A DNA stretch of 64,000 nt. Source: Brevibacterium sp. RIT 803. Its GTDB lineage: Bacteria; Actinomycetota; Actinomycetes; Actinomycetales; Brevibacteriaceae. The position numbers and the translations under genes were made by a program. Below, one piece after another: positions 1 to 9,008 of this stretch (positions within the stretch are counted from its first letter, which is position 1; each line of letters begins with the position of its first letter). The stretch is taken from contig NZ_JAFEMW010000006.1 in assembly GCF_016892625.1 (NCBI RefSeq), positions 186,001 through 250,000 on the forward strand, read 5' to 3'. The notes beneath the pieces were generated by a model that saw only the letters and a program-made list of their open reading frames with translations, searched no databases and had not been told where the DNA came from.

Positions 1-2069
1 AGGTGGTGGTGAAGGGCCGAAGTCATCAGCAGCGACGGAATCGGAGCAAGATCAGCTGTCGAGTCCCGATCGCTGAGGATGATGAACACTGCTCCGGCCT
101 CGACGGCCGCGCTGGCTTCCCGACACAGCGCCTCGAGACGCTTTGCCATGGCATCAGGCCCGGCATTCACCGAATACAGGCCGGCCAGCGTCACACTGGG
201 TCGTCCATTGTCGACGCCGAGGTGGTGGCCCTGGACGTACGAGATCGCCGTCAGTTCGTCGTTGTCGATGACCGGCTGATCGAGCAGGATATGCGCGGAG
301 TCCGGCTCGGAGAACTGCAGCAGGTTGCCTTCGCGCCCGATGCCCGAGGACATGCTGGTGACGATGTCTTCGCGGATTGAGTCCAGCGGCGGGTTCGTCA
401 CCTGAGCGAAGTTCTGATGGAAGTAGTCGAAGAGCAGCCTCGGTCGTTTGCTCAAGGCCGCGATCGCCGTGTCCGTACCCATGGCTCCCAGGGGCTCTGC
501 CCCGGTCTCGGCCATCGGCGAGATGAGGATACGCAGCTCCTCCTCGGTGTAGCCGAAGGTTCGCTGACGCCTGCGCACCGATGACTGCGGGTGAGTGACG
601 TGGATCCGAGTGGGCAGATCCGCGAGTCGACGCGAACAGCTCTTGACCCACTCTTCATAGGGATGCTCAGTGGCGAGCTGATTCTTGATCTCCGTGTCGG
701 AGATGATCCGTTCGGACTCGGTGTCGACGAGGAACATGCGTCCAGGCGTCAGCCGACCGCGAGCAACGATGTCCGCTTCGGGCAGGTCGACGACGCCGAT
801 CTCACTGGCCAGGACCACGGTGTCGGAGGTCATGACATAGCGCGCAGGACGCAGGCCGTTGCGATCGAGGACCGCCCCTGCCAGCTTCCCGTCGGTGAAT
901 CCCACGCAGGCGGGTCCGTCCCACGGCTCCATCAGCAGCGAATGATACTCATAGAACGCCTTGCGTGACTCTCCCATGCCGGGGTTGTTCTCCCAAGCCT
1001 CCGGGATCATCATCAGCATCGCCTGCGGCAGCGACCTGCCCGAGGCAACCATGAGTTCGAGCACCGAATTGAATGACGCCGAGTCCGAGGCGCCGGGCGG
1101 CACGATCGGGCACAATCTGTCCAAGCTCGTCGAGGTGCCGGGCACCGGGGAGACGAGCAGGTCCGAGGCCAGCTTCGATTCCCTGGCCTGCATCCAGTTG
1201 CGGTTGCCGCGCACCGTGTTGATCTCTCCGTTGTGGGCGATCGTGCCGAAGGGCTGCGCCAGCTGCCAGGACGGGAACGTGTTCGTCGAGAAGCGAGAAT
1301 GCACGAGCGCGATCCGAGAGGTCAGCCGTTCGTCGAGCAGTTCCGTGTAGAAGGCGGAGAGCTGGCCCGTTGAGAGCATGCCCTTATAGGTGATGGTGCC
1401 CGGGTTGAGAGAAGGGCAGTAGAGACCCGCATGGTCGAGGCGCTTCCTCACGATGTAGGACCGGCGGCTCAGATCCTGTGGGTCCCGGGAGGGATACCGC
1501 TCGTCGATGGCGAGGAAGAGCTGGCGCATGCGCGGCATCGTGGTGCGTGCGGTCTCGCCCAGCACGCTCGCGTCGTGGGGCACGTCGCGGAAGGCAAGGA
1601 CCTTCAGTCCCTCTTCGGCGGCGATCCGCTTGACGAGCTCGTCCTGATCCTCGTGCGAATCGTTCCTGCCCTCTGTGACCGGAGCATCCCTGTCGTCCGT
1701 GGGGAAAGCCACGTCGGGGATGAGATCCTGTCGGTAGTCCTGGGCGAAGAAGCCGATGCCTGCGGCGTAGCTGCCCGGCTCCGGAAGTTCGACGCCGTCA
1801 GCACCGAGCACCTCGGCGAAATAGTCGTGGGGTATCTGCAGGGTGATCCCGGCACCATCCCCTGTGCCTTCATCGGAGCCGATGCCGCCTCGGTGTTCGA
1901 GTTTGCGCAGTGCGGTCAGAGCCTGTTCGACGACCTCATGGTCTGCCGGGCCACGGTAGCGGACGATGAGCGCCAGCCCACATGCGTCGTGCTCGAGTGC
2001 GGGATCGTAGAGTCCGGCACGAACTGGTTGACGCGGAGCTTTCGGGGTCGTTGAGTGTTCACTGTACAT
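1..2069 (-). CDS. gltB: Glutamate synthase large subunit, N-terminal part (runs off window)
   Basis: This is the first ~689 codons of glutamate synthase (family length about 1500 residues); the rest lies left of base 1. The enzyme transfers the glutamine amide nitrogen to 2-oxoglutarate, giving two glutamates. The ATG at 2067-2069 is preceded by GAAGG at a 5-base gap. The early sequence EHDACGLALIV places Cys30 as the class II amidotransferase nucleophile, so about 29 residues would be removed as a propeptide, as in this family. LEHRGGIGSDEGTGDGAG follows and is typical of the GltB amidotransferase domain. The visible part covers the glutaminase domain and the beginning of the central domain. 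The small subunit gltD is not visible; it would be expected downstream, to the left. Confidence 0.95.
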   Translation of the reverse strand, partial: MYSEHSTTPKAPRQPVRAGLYDPALEHDACGLALIVRYRGPADHEVVEQALTALRKLEHRGGIGSDEGTGDGAGITLQIPHDYFAEVLGADGVELPEPGSYAAGIGFFAQDYRQDLIPDVAFPTDDRDAPVTEGRNDSHEDQDELVKRIAAEEGLKVLAFRDVPHDASVLGETARTTMPRMRQLFLAIDERYPSRDPQDLSRRSYIVRKRLDHAGLYCPSLNPGTITYKGMLSTGQLSAFYTELLDERLTSRIALVHSRFSTNTFPSWQLAQPFGTIAHNGEINTVRGNRNWMQARESKLASDLLVSPVPGTSTSLDRLCPIVPPGASDSASFNSVLELMVASGRSLPQAMLMMIPEAWENNPGMGESRKAFYEYHSLLMEPWDGPACVGFTDGKLAGAVLDRNGLRPARYVMTSDTVVLASEIGVVDLPEADIVARGRLTPGRMFLVDTESERIISDTEIKNQLATEHPYEEWVKSCSRRLADLPTRIHVTHPQSSVRRRQRTFGYTEEELRILISPMAETGAEPLGAMGTDTAIAALSKRPRLLFDYFHQNFAQVTNPPLDSIREDIVTSMSSGIGREGNLLQFSEPDSAHILLDQPVIDNDELTAISYVQGHHLGVDNGRPSVTLAGLYSVNAGPDAMAKRLEALCREASAAVEAGAVFIILSDRDSTADLAPIPSLLMTSALHHH

Positions 2070-2256
2070 CGCTGCCTTCACGGGGTGTAGGAGTTTACGT
2101 TAAAGACGGCGCTGTCCCTAGCTGTTTTCGCGGTGCCCTTCGAAGATCGTCCTCAGACACAATTGTGACGTGGTTCTCACAGTCGGTAACCCAACATACA
2201 CCATGTGGTGCATCCGAATGAAATAGAAAAAGGATCGTAAAACGAACCTAAAAGTC
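2070..2256 (-). promoter_or_regulatory. gltB upstream region with a near-palindrome
   Basis: This 187-base gap lies between the end of the trp block and gltB, so it should carry the gltB promoter. At 2196-2213 there is an inverted repeat with arms ATACACCA and TGGTGCAT (seven of eight positions pair) around a TG centre, a plausible operator. No convincing -35/-10 pair was found. The DNA just after the preceding gene is T-rich on the minus strand but forms no strong hairpin, so termination there is unclear. Confidence 0.35.
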
Positions 2257-2562
2257 TCAGTCGTCGGACTTTGAACCGCTCTCGCCCCGAGTTCTCCGCT
2301 TCACATCCGGGGTGATCGAGATCGCAGAGGTGACCGCTCCGAAGTATCCGAAGCCGTGTCCCCCGAAGCCTTCGCCGCCCTTCTTCGAGGTGCCTTCGGC
2401 TGCTCGGGCGAACTTTCGGGCACGGCGAGCGAGGACGAAGACGACGATTCCGACGATGAGGAGGACGACACCGAGGGCGAGCACCCAAAGGGCCCACCCG
2501 GGGATCGTGGCAGAACCGAGCTGCAGTGCGTCATTCGATGCGAGCAGTTGAGCCCGACTCAT
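2257..2562 (-). CDS. Small single-pass membrane protein after trpA
   Basis: A 101-residue hypothetical protein. The start ATG overlaps the trpA stop in an ATGA junction, so it is the last gene of the trp block and probably coupled to trpA. Residues about 22-46 form one hydrophobic segment (GWALWVLALGVVLLIVGIV) followed by a positive RRARKFARAAE stretch, suggesting a membrane anchor with the basic side in the cytoplasm. The tail is rich in Gly, Lys and Ser with no recognisable domain. I do not recognise the family. Position suggests co-expression with tryptophan genes, but nothing in the sequence shows a role. Confidence 0.7.
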   Translation of the reverse strand: MSRAQLLASNDALQLGSATIPGWALWVLALGVVLLIVGIVVFVLARRARKFARAAEGTSKKGGEGFGGHGFGYFGAVTSAISITPDVKRRTRGESGSKSDD

Positions 2563-3350
2563 GCACAGCCCTCGGCGAGTTCAGCGGCCAAGCTGGCGAT
2601 TCCGCTGACTCCGCCGCTGTCGAGAGCGCGCACGAGTGCCGAGCCGACGATCACGCCGTCAGCGTATTCGGCGACCTCTGCAGCCTGTTCGCGCGTCGAG
2701 ACGCCGAGCCCGACGCAGGCGTGCGGCGCTCCGGCGTCCTTGAGCCGAGATACGAGCTCACGAGCGTGGTTGTCGACCTCGGAGCGAACGCCGGTCACGC
2801 CCATCGTCGAGGCGGCATAGACGAATCCGCGGCTCGCATCAACAATGGTGGCCAGTCGTTCGGGTGTCGATGAAGGGGCAGCGAGGAAAATGCGGTCCAG
2901 ATCGAATTCGTCCGAAGCGCTCACCCATTCGGATGCCTCATCGGGGATGAGATCCGGGGTGATGATGCCTCCGCCGCCGGCAGAGTCCAGGTCACGGGCG
3001 AAGGCCGAGACACCGTACTGCAGCACGATGTTCCAATAGCTCATCACCACGGCGGTCCCCCCGGCCTCAGCGACAGCCGAGACCGCAGAGAAGATGTCGG
3101 AGGTGCGCACACCGGCGGCAAGTCCCTGCTCGGCGGCACGTTGGATGACGGGTCCGTCCATTCCCGGATCCGAGTAGGGCATGCCGACCTCGATGATGTC
3201 GACTCCGGACTTCACCAGTTCGACCATGGCCTCGATGGAACCCGCGACAGAGGGGAAGCCGACCGGAAGGTATCCGATCAGGGCAGCCTTGCGGCCTGCC
3301 TGAGCGACTGCATCCAGAGTGGTACCGGTTCTGGGTCCTGAGCTCGTCAT
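2559..3350 (-). CDS. trpA: Tryptophan synthase alpha subunit
   Basis: A 263-residue TIM-barrel subunit that splits indole-3-glycerol phosphate and channels indole to Trp[16 protein letters not shown] carries the two catalytic acids: Glu54 and Asp65 by this start. [10 protein letters not shown] and [10 protein letters not shown] match the phosphate-binding part. An open frame extends 12 codons upstream, but the ATG at 3348-3350 forms an ATGA overlap with the trpB stop and is chosen. Length is normal for the family. Strongly supported; co-transcribed with trpB. Confidence 0.97.
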   Translation of the reverse strand: MTSSGPRTGTTLDAVAQAGRKAALIGYLPVGFPSVAGSIEAMVELVKSGVDIIEVGMPYSDPGMDGPVIQRAAEQGLAAGVRTSDIFSAVSAVAEAGGTAVVMSYWNIVLQYGVSAFARDLDSAGGGGIITPDLIPDEASEWVSASDEFDLDRIFLAAPSSTPERLATIVDASRGFVYAASTMGVTGVRSEVDNHARELVSRLKDAGAPHACVGLGVSTREQAAEVAEYADGVIVGSALVRALDSGGVSGIASLAAELAEGCA

Positions 3351-4561
3351 ACCTGCACAGCTCCTTCGTCGAAGTAGTTGAACCATTTGGCCGCGGTCGT
3401 CATGTCCTTGTCGCCGCGTCCTGAGAGGTTGACGAGCAGGACCGCCTCGCTGCCGAGTTCCCGTCCGATGCGCATAGCACCGGCCAGGGCGTGGGCGGAT
3501 TCGATCGCGGGGATGATGCCCTCGGACCGCGACAGCAGCTGCATGGCCTCCATCGCCTCTTCATCGACGACAGGCTCGTAGGTGACGCGCTGAATATCGT
3601 GGAGGTGGGAATGCTCGGGGCCGACCGATGGGTAGTCGAGTCCAGCTGAGATCGAGTGGGACCCCTGTGTCTGGCCGTCCTCGTTCTGGAGGATATAGGT
3701 CGCCGAGCCATGCAGGACTCCGGGGCGCCCACCGGAGAAGCGGGCGGCGTGACGGCCACTGTCGACGCCGTCTCCTCCGGCTTCGAAGCCGAAGATCTTC
3801 ACCTCAGGATCGGCGAGGAAAGCGGCGAAGAGACCCATAGCGTTCGACCCGCCGCCGACACACGCGCAGACCGCGTCGGGCAGACGACCGACGGCATTCT
3901 GGATCTGTTCGCGAGCTTCGACGCCGATGATGTCCTGGAAGGACCGGACCATGGCCGGGAACGGGTGCGGGCCGGCGACTGTGCCGATGATGTAGTGCGT
4001 GTTCTCTACGTTGGCGACCCAGTCGCGCATCGCTTCGTTCATCGCGTCTTTGAGCGTCTTGGTGCCGTTGGACACCGAGTTGACCTTGGCTCCCAGCAGT
4101 CGCATCCGAGCAACGTTGAGCGCCTGCCGCTGGGTGTCTTCCTCACCCATGTAGACCTCGCACTCCATATCCAGGAGGGCGGCGGCCGTGGCTGCGGCAA
4201 CACCGTGCTGTCCGGCTCCGGTTTCGGCGATGACACGGGTCTTGCCCATGCGTTTGGCCAACAGAGCCTGACCCACGGCGTTGTTGATCTTATGGCTGCC
4301 GGTGTGGTTGAGGTCCTCGCGTTTGAGGAAGACCCTCGCCCCACCGCAGTGCGCGGCAAACCTGGTGGCCTCGGTGAGAAGGCTGGGACGGCCGATGTAG
4401 TTCTGCTGCAGGTCGAGCAGCTGCTGCGTGAACTCCGGGTCGACCTGGGATTTTCGCCATGTCTCCTCGATCTCGTCGAGTGCGGGGATCAGCGCTTCGG
4501 GGAAGAACCTGCCTCCGTACGAACCGAAGTAGGGTCCGTTCTCCTGGCTCAAATCGGTCAT
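3347..4561 (-). CDS. trpB: Tryptophan synthase beta subunit
   Basis: A 404-residue PLP enzyme that condenses indole with serine to give tryptophan. The PLP lysine lies in HTGSHKINN (Lys91). AETGAGQHG and GGGSNAMG supply the catalytic Glu region and the phosphate loop. The open frame is longer upstream, but the ATG at 4559-4561 gives [20 protein letters not shown], the family N-terminus. It lies 37 bases after trpC and overlaps trpA by four bases. Typical TrpB1 length. Confidence 0.98.
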   Translation of the reverse strand: MTDLSQENGPYFGSYGGRFFPEALIPALDEIEETWRKSQVDPEFTQQLLDLQQNYIGRPSLLTEATRFAAHCGGARVFLKREDLNHTGSHKINNAVGQALLAKRMGKTRVIAETGAGQHGVAAATAAALLDMECEVYMGEEDTQRQALNVARMRLLGAKVNSVSNGTKTLKDAMNEAMRDWVANVENTHYIIGTVAGPHPFPAMVRSFQDIIGVEAREQIQNAVGRLPDAVCACVGGGSNAMGLFAAFLADPEVKIFGFEAGGDGVDSGRHAARFSGGRPGVLHGSATYILQNEDGQTQGSHSISAGLDYPSVGPEHSHLHDIQRVTYEPVVDEEAMEAMQLLSRSEGIIPAIESAHALAGAMRIGRELGSEAVLLVNLSGRGDKDMTTAAKWFNYFDEGAVQV

Positions 4562-4598
4562 TGCCGTCCTTCGTGGTTCGAAATGGTGGTCGGGTGGA

Positions 4599-5402
4599 TC
4601 AAGACTGACGACTGGTCGCCGCCCGGCGCTCCTGCCCGGTCGAGGTGAACGCGGCCACGGCTGACTCGGCGTCGCCGCCGGTGACGAGTGCTTCACCCAC
4701 GAGCACGAGATCGGCGCCGGCTCCGGCGTAGGCCTCGACATCATCGGGACCGATGACTCCGGACTCTGCGATGAGTGTGCAGTCCGCCGGTGCCAGATCG
4801 GCCAAGGGAGCGAAACGGCTCGTATCGACGCTGAGGTCCTTGAGGTTGCGGGTGTTGATGCCGATCAGAGGGGCCTTCAGTTCGGCCGCGATCGCCAGCT
4901 CATCAGCGTTGTGGGTCTCCACCAGGGCCGTCATCCCGAGTTCGTGGGCGAGAGCATGGAACTCGTGGAGCTGTTCGACGTCGAGCGCTGCGACGATGAG
5001 GAGGACGAGATCAGCACCGTGGGCGCGGGCCTCATGGAATTGGTACTCCTCGACCATGAAGTCCTTGCGCAGGACGGGAACGTCAACTGCTGCGCGGACG
5101 GAGTCGAGGTCCGCCAGGCTTCCTGAGAAGCGACGCCCTTCGGTGAGGACGCTGATCGCCCGTGCTCCCCCAGCGGCATAGAGGCCGGCCAGGGTCCCAG
5201 GATCCGGGATGTGGGCGAGGTCTCCGCGGGAGGGAGATCGTCGTTTCACCTCGGCGATGACACCGAAGTCTGCTTCGAGATCGAACGCACGCGCAGGCTG
5301 GGCCGCGCGTGCACGGTCGATGACGTCTGCCAGCGGTGTCTGCCTCCGGCGTTCGGCGAGATCCTCGCGTACTCCGGCGACGATATCGTCGAGAACTGTC
5401 AT
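4599..5402 (-). CDS. trpC: Indole-3-glycerol-phosphate synthase
   Basis: A 267-residue single-function Trp[14 protein letters not shown] and [12 protein letters not shown] carry the catalytic lysines; [11 protein letters not shown] and IAESGV line the phosphate site. There is no fused TrpF domain. In actinobacteria the isomerase step is often done by the dual enzyme HisA/PriA; neither hisA nor trpF is in this window. The ATG at 5400-5402 overlaps the stop of the upstream small membrane gene in an ATGA junction, which decides the start over a longer frame. Confidence 0.97.
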   Translation of the reverse strand: MTVLDDIVAGVREDLAERRRQTPLADVIDRARAAQPARAFDLEADFGVIAEVKRRSPSRGDLAHIPDPGTLAGLYAAGGARAISVLTEGRRFSGSLADLDSVRAAVDVPVLRKDFMVEEYQFHEARAHGADLVLLIVAALDVEQLHEFHALAHELGMTALVETHNADELAIAAELKAPLIGINTRNLKDLSVDTSRFAPLADLAPADCTLIAESGVIGPDDVEAYAGAGADLVLVGEALVTGGDAESAVAAFTSTGQERRAATSRQS

Positions 5403-5668
5403 TTCTTCTTCGGCTTGTTTCCCAGGCCGACGGCACGCAGGATGATGCCGGCGATGAGGCCGAGCACGACGACGCCGATGCCGACGTAGGTGATGGTCGC
5501 GGTGTGGATCGTGAACCCGACGCAGCCGATCGTGACGCCGATGAGCATCACGATGACACCGGTCCAACCGGCCACGGAGTTTCCGTGTCCCGGGTCGGCG
5601 ATTGCTGCATAGTCGATCGTCGATTTGTCGAGATCGGTTGCGCCGTTACGAGCGACGGTTTGCGACAT
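5399..5668 (-). CDS. HGxxPAAW-type small membrane protein (DUF6704-like)
   Basis: An 89-residue protein with the signature HGNSVAGW at residues 28-35, close to the HGxxPAAW motif of a small actinobacterial family often found beside trpC. Two hydrophobic segments follow (about 35-57 and 62-80), then a basic NKPKKK tail. The ATG at 5666-5668 is followed by [15 protein letters not shown]; a longer frame upstream lacks support. It overlaps trpC by four bases. No function is known to me; conserved position suggests a link to tryptophan synthesis or simple co-transcription. Confidence 0.82.
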   Translation of the reverse strand: MSQTVARNGATDLDKSTIDYAAIADPGHGNSVAGWTGVIVMLIGVTIGCVGFTIHTATITYVGIGVVVLGLIAGIILRAVGLGNKPKKK

Positions 5669-5766
5669 GGTGCTCCTTAGAGATGCAGGCGTGGCACGCG
5701 TGAAAACTTGTTGCATCCATTGTGACACGCTTCGAGTTTGGTCGAGACACCGACCCGGTCACGAGG

Positions 5767-6294
5767 TCATTTCGATTCCTCGTCGTCCCCACCAGCGGTG
5801 GGATCGGGGTCGTCCCCACGGGAGAGGGCGTCCCAGGTCGCTGCCGAATCGAATTCGTCGCCTCCGGCTTCCGCCGTCCTGGCGTACCGGTTCGAATTAG
5901 CCCATCTCGCCGAGGCGAAGGCGATGGAGACGATGACGATGAGCGCGATGGCTGCCGCAAACAGGGCCACGATCGGCCAGGCGGTGGCCCCGGGGGATGA
6001 AACCGCCTGCAGTGCGGTCATGCCGTAGCCGACGGCGGCCAGAGAGGCGAAGCCGAGAACGACGACACGTCCGATCTTGCCCAACATGGCTGAAAGCAGC
6101 CCGGTGACGGCGATGATTGCGACACAGGCGGTCGCAACCGGCGATGCCTGAGAGCTTGCGTCCTCCGTGACATCGGCCACACCTGCAGGCCCCAGTGAGT
6201 CACCGGGGACACCGGCCTGCCAGGAGGCAAGGCTGATTGCCCACAGGGCACCGGCCAGGATGAGGACGAGGAGCACTCCGCGTGATTTCGTCAT
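5767..6294 (-). CDS. Trp biosynthesis-associated membrane protein
   Basis: A 175-residue integral membrane protein, apparently of the family annotated as Trp biosynthesis-associated membrane protein (Trp_oprn_chp) in actinobacteria. Four hydrophobic stretches are visible: near residues 5-25, 52-72, 76-95 and 105-130. The C-terminal tail is acidic (GGDEFDS, DDPDPTAGGDDEESK). ATG at 6292-6294 sits one base after the trpE stop; an open frame extends upstream into trpE but gives no family-like sequence. Function unproven; immediate coupling to trpE suggests production along with anthranilate synthase. Confidence 0.82.
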   Translation of the reverse strand: MTKSRGVLLVLILAGALWAISLASWQAGVPGDSLGPAGVADVTEDASSQASPVATACVAIIAVTGLLSAMLGKIGRVVVLGFASLAAVGYGMTALQAVSSPGATAWPIVALFAAAIALIVIVSIAFASARWANSNRYARTAEAGGDEFDSAATWDALSRGDDPDPTAGGDDEESK

Positions 6295-6295
6295 C

Positions 6296-7858
6296 TCAGC
6301 CGCGCTCTCTGCCCAAGGACCCGAGCCTGTCCACCGCGCCGGCTGCTGCCGCGGCTCCCAGGACTGCGGCCGCCTTGTTCTGAGATTCCTGATATTCGGC
6401 TTCGGGGACCGAATCGGCGACGAGCCCACCGCCGGCATAGACGCTCATGACCGAGTCGCGCAGGACTCCGGTGCGGATGGCGATCGCCAGGTCGAGGTCG
6501 CCGGTGAACGACATGTAGCCGACGACGCCTCCGTATATTCCGCGGCCGATGGTTTCGAGCTCGTCGATGACCTGCAGAGCGCGGGGTTTCGGCGCTCCGG
6601 AGAGCGTGCCCGCCGGGAACGTGGCACGCAGCACGTCGACGGCTGTGTGTCCTGGTGCGAGCTCTCCGCGTACGGTCGAGGAGATGTGCATGATGTGGCT
6701 GTAGCGCACGATGTCCATGAACTCGCTGACATCGACTGTGCCCGCCCGACAGACCTTTGCGAGGTCGTTGCGGGCAAGATCGACGAGCATGAGGTGTTCG
6801 GCACGTTCCTTCTCGTCGCTGATGAGGTCTCTGGCCAGCGCGGAGTCCTCTTCGGTCGTCGCTCCTCGAGGTCGCGAGCCGGCGATCGGGTGGGTGACGA
6901 CGTCACCGGAGCGGACCGTGACGAGAGCTTCCGGGGACGAGCCGATGATGCTGGCAGGCTGTCCCTGGTCGTCATGGAGGTTGAGCAGGTACATGAATGG
7001 GCTGGGGTTCGAATGGCGCAGCATCCGATAGACGGTCAGCGGATCGGCCGTGCAGTCGGTGTCGAAACGTTGGCCGAGGACAACTTGGAAGATCTCCCCA
7101 TCGACGATCTCACGTTTGGCCTGTTCGACGTTGTCGAGGTAGACCTGCGGATCGGTGCGCGTCGACACCTCGGGTTTGACGAAGTGCGTGCTCAGGATCT
7201 CGGCGTCGCTGGACCTGCTGATCCTCGACAGCATCGCCTCGATCCGATCGACGCCTGCGTGGTAGGCATCGTCGATGCCGGCATCGGCACCATTGACATT
7301 GAATACGTTGGCCACGAGGGTGAGCGTTCCGGAGTAGTGGTCATAGACCGCGATGTCGCCGGGGATCATCAGCTGCACGGTCGGCAGATGGTGTTCGTTG
7401 GCCCGGGCGGGGCCGAGCCTCTCGAACTGCCGCACGATGTCCCAGCCGAAGTATCCGACGAAGCTTGAGACCATCGGCGGAAGAGCCGACTCGGTCGCGT
7501 CGACGGCGAGCAGCTCGAGGGTCGCCGTGACCGCGTCCAAAACGCTGCCGTCGGTCGGGATCCCCACCGGAGGTGTGCCTTCCCACCGAAAGCTCTCGCC
7601 CTCGGAGATCAGGGTGGCGACAGGTGCGGAGCCGATGAATGAGTAGCGCGCCCAGGCTCCGGACACGGCCGACTCGAAGAGGAAGCTGCCAGGACCGCCG
7701 TCCGTGAGTTTGCGATACAGGCTCAGCGGGGTCTCGGAGTCGGCGAGGACTTCCGCGTGGACTGGCACCAAGCGGTGATCGGCGCCCGAAGCGCGGAACT
7801 CATCGAGGCTGGGCCGAATCGTCAGCCCGGTGTCGGTCGTGCGAGTGTCAGTTGGCAC
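6296..7858 (-). CDS. trpE: Anthranilate synthase component I
   Basis: A 520-residue chorismate-utilising enzyme producing anthranilate with a TrpG glutaminase partner not found here. The N-terminal [10 protein letters not shown] resembles the LLES feedback element that binds tryptophan. The C-terminal chorismate domain has [23 protein letters not shown] and [17 protein letters not shown]. The start is GTG at 7856-7858, with GAAGGA upstream at a 6-base gap; it overlaps hisI by 11 bases. No Trp-rich leader peptide precedes it, so classical attenuation is unlikely at this point. Confidence 0.97.
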   Translation of the reverse strand: MPTDTRTTDTGLTIRPSLDEFRASGADHRLVPVHAEVLADSETPLSLYRKLTDGGPGSFLFESAVSGAWARYSFIGSAPVATLISEGESFRWEGTPPVGIPTDGSVLDAVTATLELLAVDATESALPPMVSSFVGYFGWDIVRQFERLGPARANEHHLPTVQLMIPGDIAVYDHYSGTLTLVANVFNVNGADAGIDDAYHAGVDRIEAMLSRISRSSDAEILSTHFVKPEVSTRTDPQVYLDNVEQAKREIVDGEIFQVVLGQRFDTDCTADPLTVYRMLRHSNPSPFMYLLNLHDDQGQPASIIGSSPEALVTVRSGDVVTHPIAGSRPRGATTEEDSALARDLISDEKERAEHLMLVDLARNDLAKVCRAGTVDVSEFMDIVRYSHIMHISSTVRGELAPGHTAVDVLRATFPAGTLSGAPKPRALQVIDELETIGRGIYGGVVGYMSFTGDLDLAIAIRTGVLRDSVMSVYAGGGLVADSVPEAEYQESQNKAAAVLGAAAAAGAVDRLGSLGRERG

Positions 7859-8219
7859 TGATAGTCCTTCCGGTGAAGCACGTCGGGGTCAGAGTGTGGC
7901 AGGCGGGCCCGGTCTGTTCGACCTCCATGAGCAGAGCGTCCGCATCGCAGTCGAGGCTCAGGGAAGCCACCTTCTGAGTGTGTCCGGAGGTCTCGCCTTT
8001 GACCCAGTATTCCTGCCGCGACCGTGACCAGTACACTGCGGCACCGCTGCTCAGCGTGCGCTCGATGGCTTCGGTGTCCATCCAGGCCATCATGAGGACC
8101 TCACGGGTGGTGACCTCTTGGACAATGACGGGAATGAGCCCGTCTGCGTTGACCGTGATCAGTTCGCGCCAGTTCTCCGGGGTGGCGTCGATCTGGGCGG
8201 CAGAATCGTGTGTGCTCAT
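7848..8219 (-). CDS. hisI: Phosphoribosyl-AMP cyclohydrolase
   Basis: A 123-residue enzyme of histidine synthesis that opens the adenine ring of [24 protein letters not shown] and [17 protein letters not shown] hold the conserved metal site, including the Asp-Cys-Asp-x-Asp pattern and a later Cys-His pair (GPACHT). It is the free-standing form without the HisE domain, which is encoded separately at 13192-13455. ATGA overlap with hisF, and 11-base overlap with trpE, couple histidine and tryptophan synthesis. Confidence 0.97.
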   Translation of the reverse strand: MSTHDSAAQIDATPENWRELITVNADGLIPVIVQEVTTREVLMMAWMDTEAIERTLSSGAAVYWSRSRQEYWVKGETSGHTQKVASLSLDCDADALLMEVEQTGPACHTLTPTCFTGRTISAN

Positions 8220-8980
8220 CGGACTTCGATCCCTTCCCTGCGCAGTGCGTCCTTGACTTCGGCGATGCTCAGTGTCCCGAAGTGGAAGACACTCGCGGCC
8301 AGCAGGGCGTCGGCCCCGGCGGCCACGGCCGGAGCGAAGTGCTCGACTCGTCCGGCACCTCCGGACGCGATCAGCGGAACGTCGACGGCGGCCCGCGCGG
8401 CGGCGATGAGTTCGAGATCGAAACCGTCACGGGTGCCGTCAGCGTCGATGGAGTTGAGGAGGATCTCACCGACGCCGCGCCCGGCCGCCTCGGTGATCCA
8501 GTCGATCGCGCAGCGACCGGTTCCCTCACGTCCACCGCGGGTGGTGACTTCGAAGCCGGAGGGCGTCTGTGTCCCCTGCGCGCGTCGGGCGTCGAGAGAC
8601 AAGACGAGGACCTGATTGCCGAAGTGGTGGGCGATATCGCTGATGAGCTGGGGGTTCGCGACTGCGGAGGTATTGACGGAGACCTTGTCCGCACCATCGC
8701 GCAGGAGGCGGTCGACGTCGGCGACGGCGCGGATGCCGCCGCCGACGGTCAGCGGAATGAAGACCTCTTCGGCACAGGCCCGGACGATATCGTGAACGGT
8801 CTCGCGATCACCGCTGCTCGCGGTGACATCGAGGAAGGTCAGCTCGTCCGCACCGGATTCCCCATAGCGTCGGGCCAATTCGACCGGATCGCCGGCATCC
8901 TTGAGGTCCGCGAACTTCACGCCTTTGACGACACGCCCTTCGTCGACGTCGAGGCACGGAATGACTCTGATGGCAACCAT
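8216..8980 (-). CDS. hisF: Imidazole glycerol phosphate synthase, cyclase subunit
   Basis: A 254-residue TIM barrel that takes ammonia from HisH and makes IGP and [25 protein letters not shown] carries the catalytic Asp near residue 11, and [11 protein letters not shown] the second Asp. [14 protein letters not shown] and [10 protein letters not shown] form the two phosphate sites. Normal length. The partner hisH and hisA, usually adjacent, are not in the window, so the his genes here are a split set. Confidence 0.97.
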   Translation of the reverse strand: MVAIRVIPCLDVDEGRVVKGVKFADLKDAGDPVELARRYGESGADELTFLDVTASSGDRETVHDIVRACAEEVFIPLTVGGGIRAVADVDRLLRDGADKVSVNTSAVANPQLISDIAHHFGNQVLVLSLDARRAQGTQTPSGFEVTTRGGREGTGRCAIDWITEAAGRGVGEILLNSIDADGTRDGFDLELIAAARAAVDVPLIASGGAGRVEHFAPAVAAGADALLAASVFHFGTLSIAEVKDALRREGIEVR

Positions 8981-9008
8981 GTGACTCTCCTAGATTCTTT
9001 GTCGACGT

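Noticed and set aside
7000..7025. GGTTCGAAT sequence resembling a tRNA T-loop
   Set aside because: Lies inside trpE coding sequence and no cloverleaf or acceptor stem can be formed around it.
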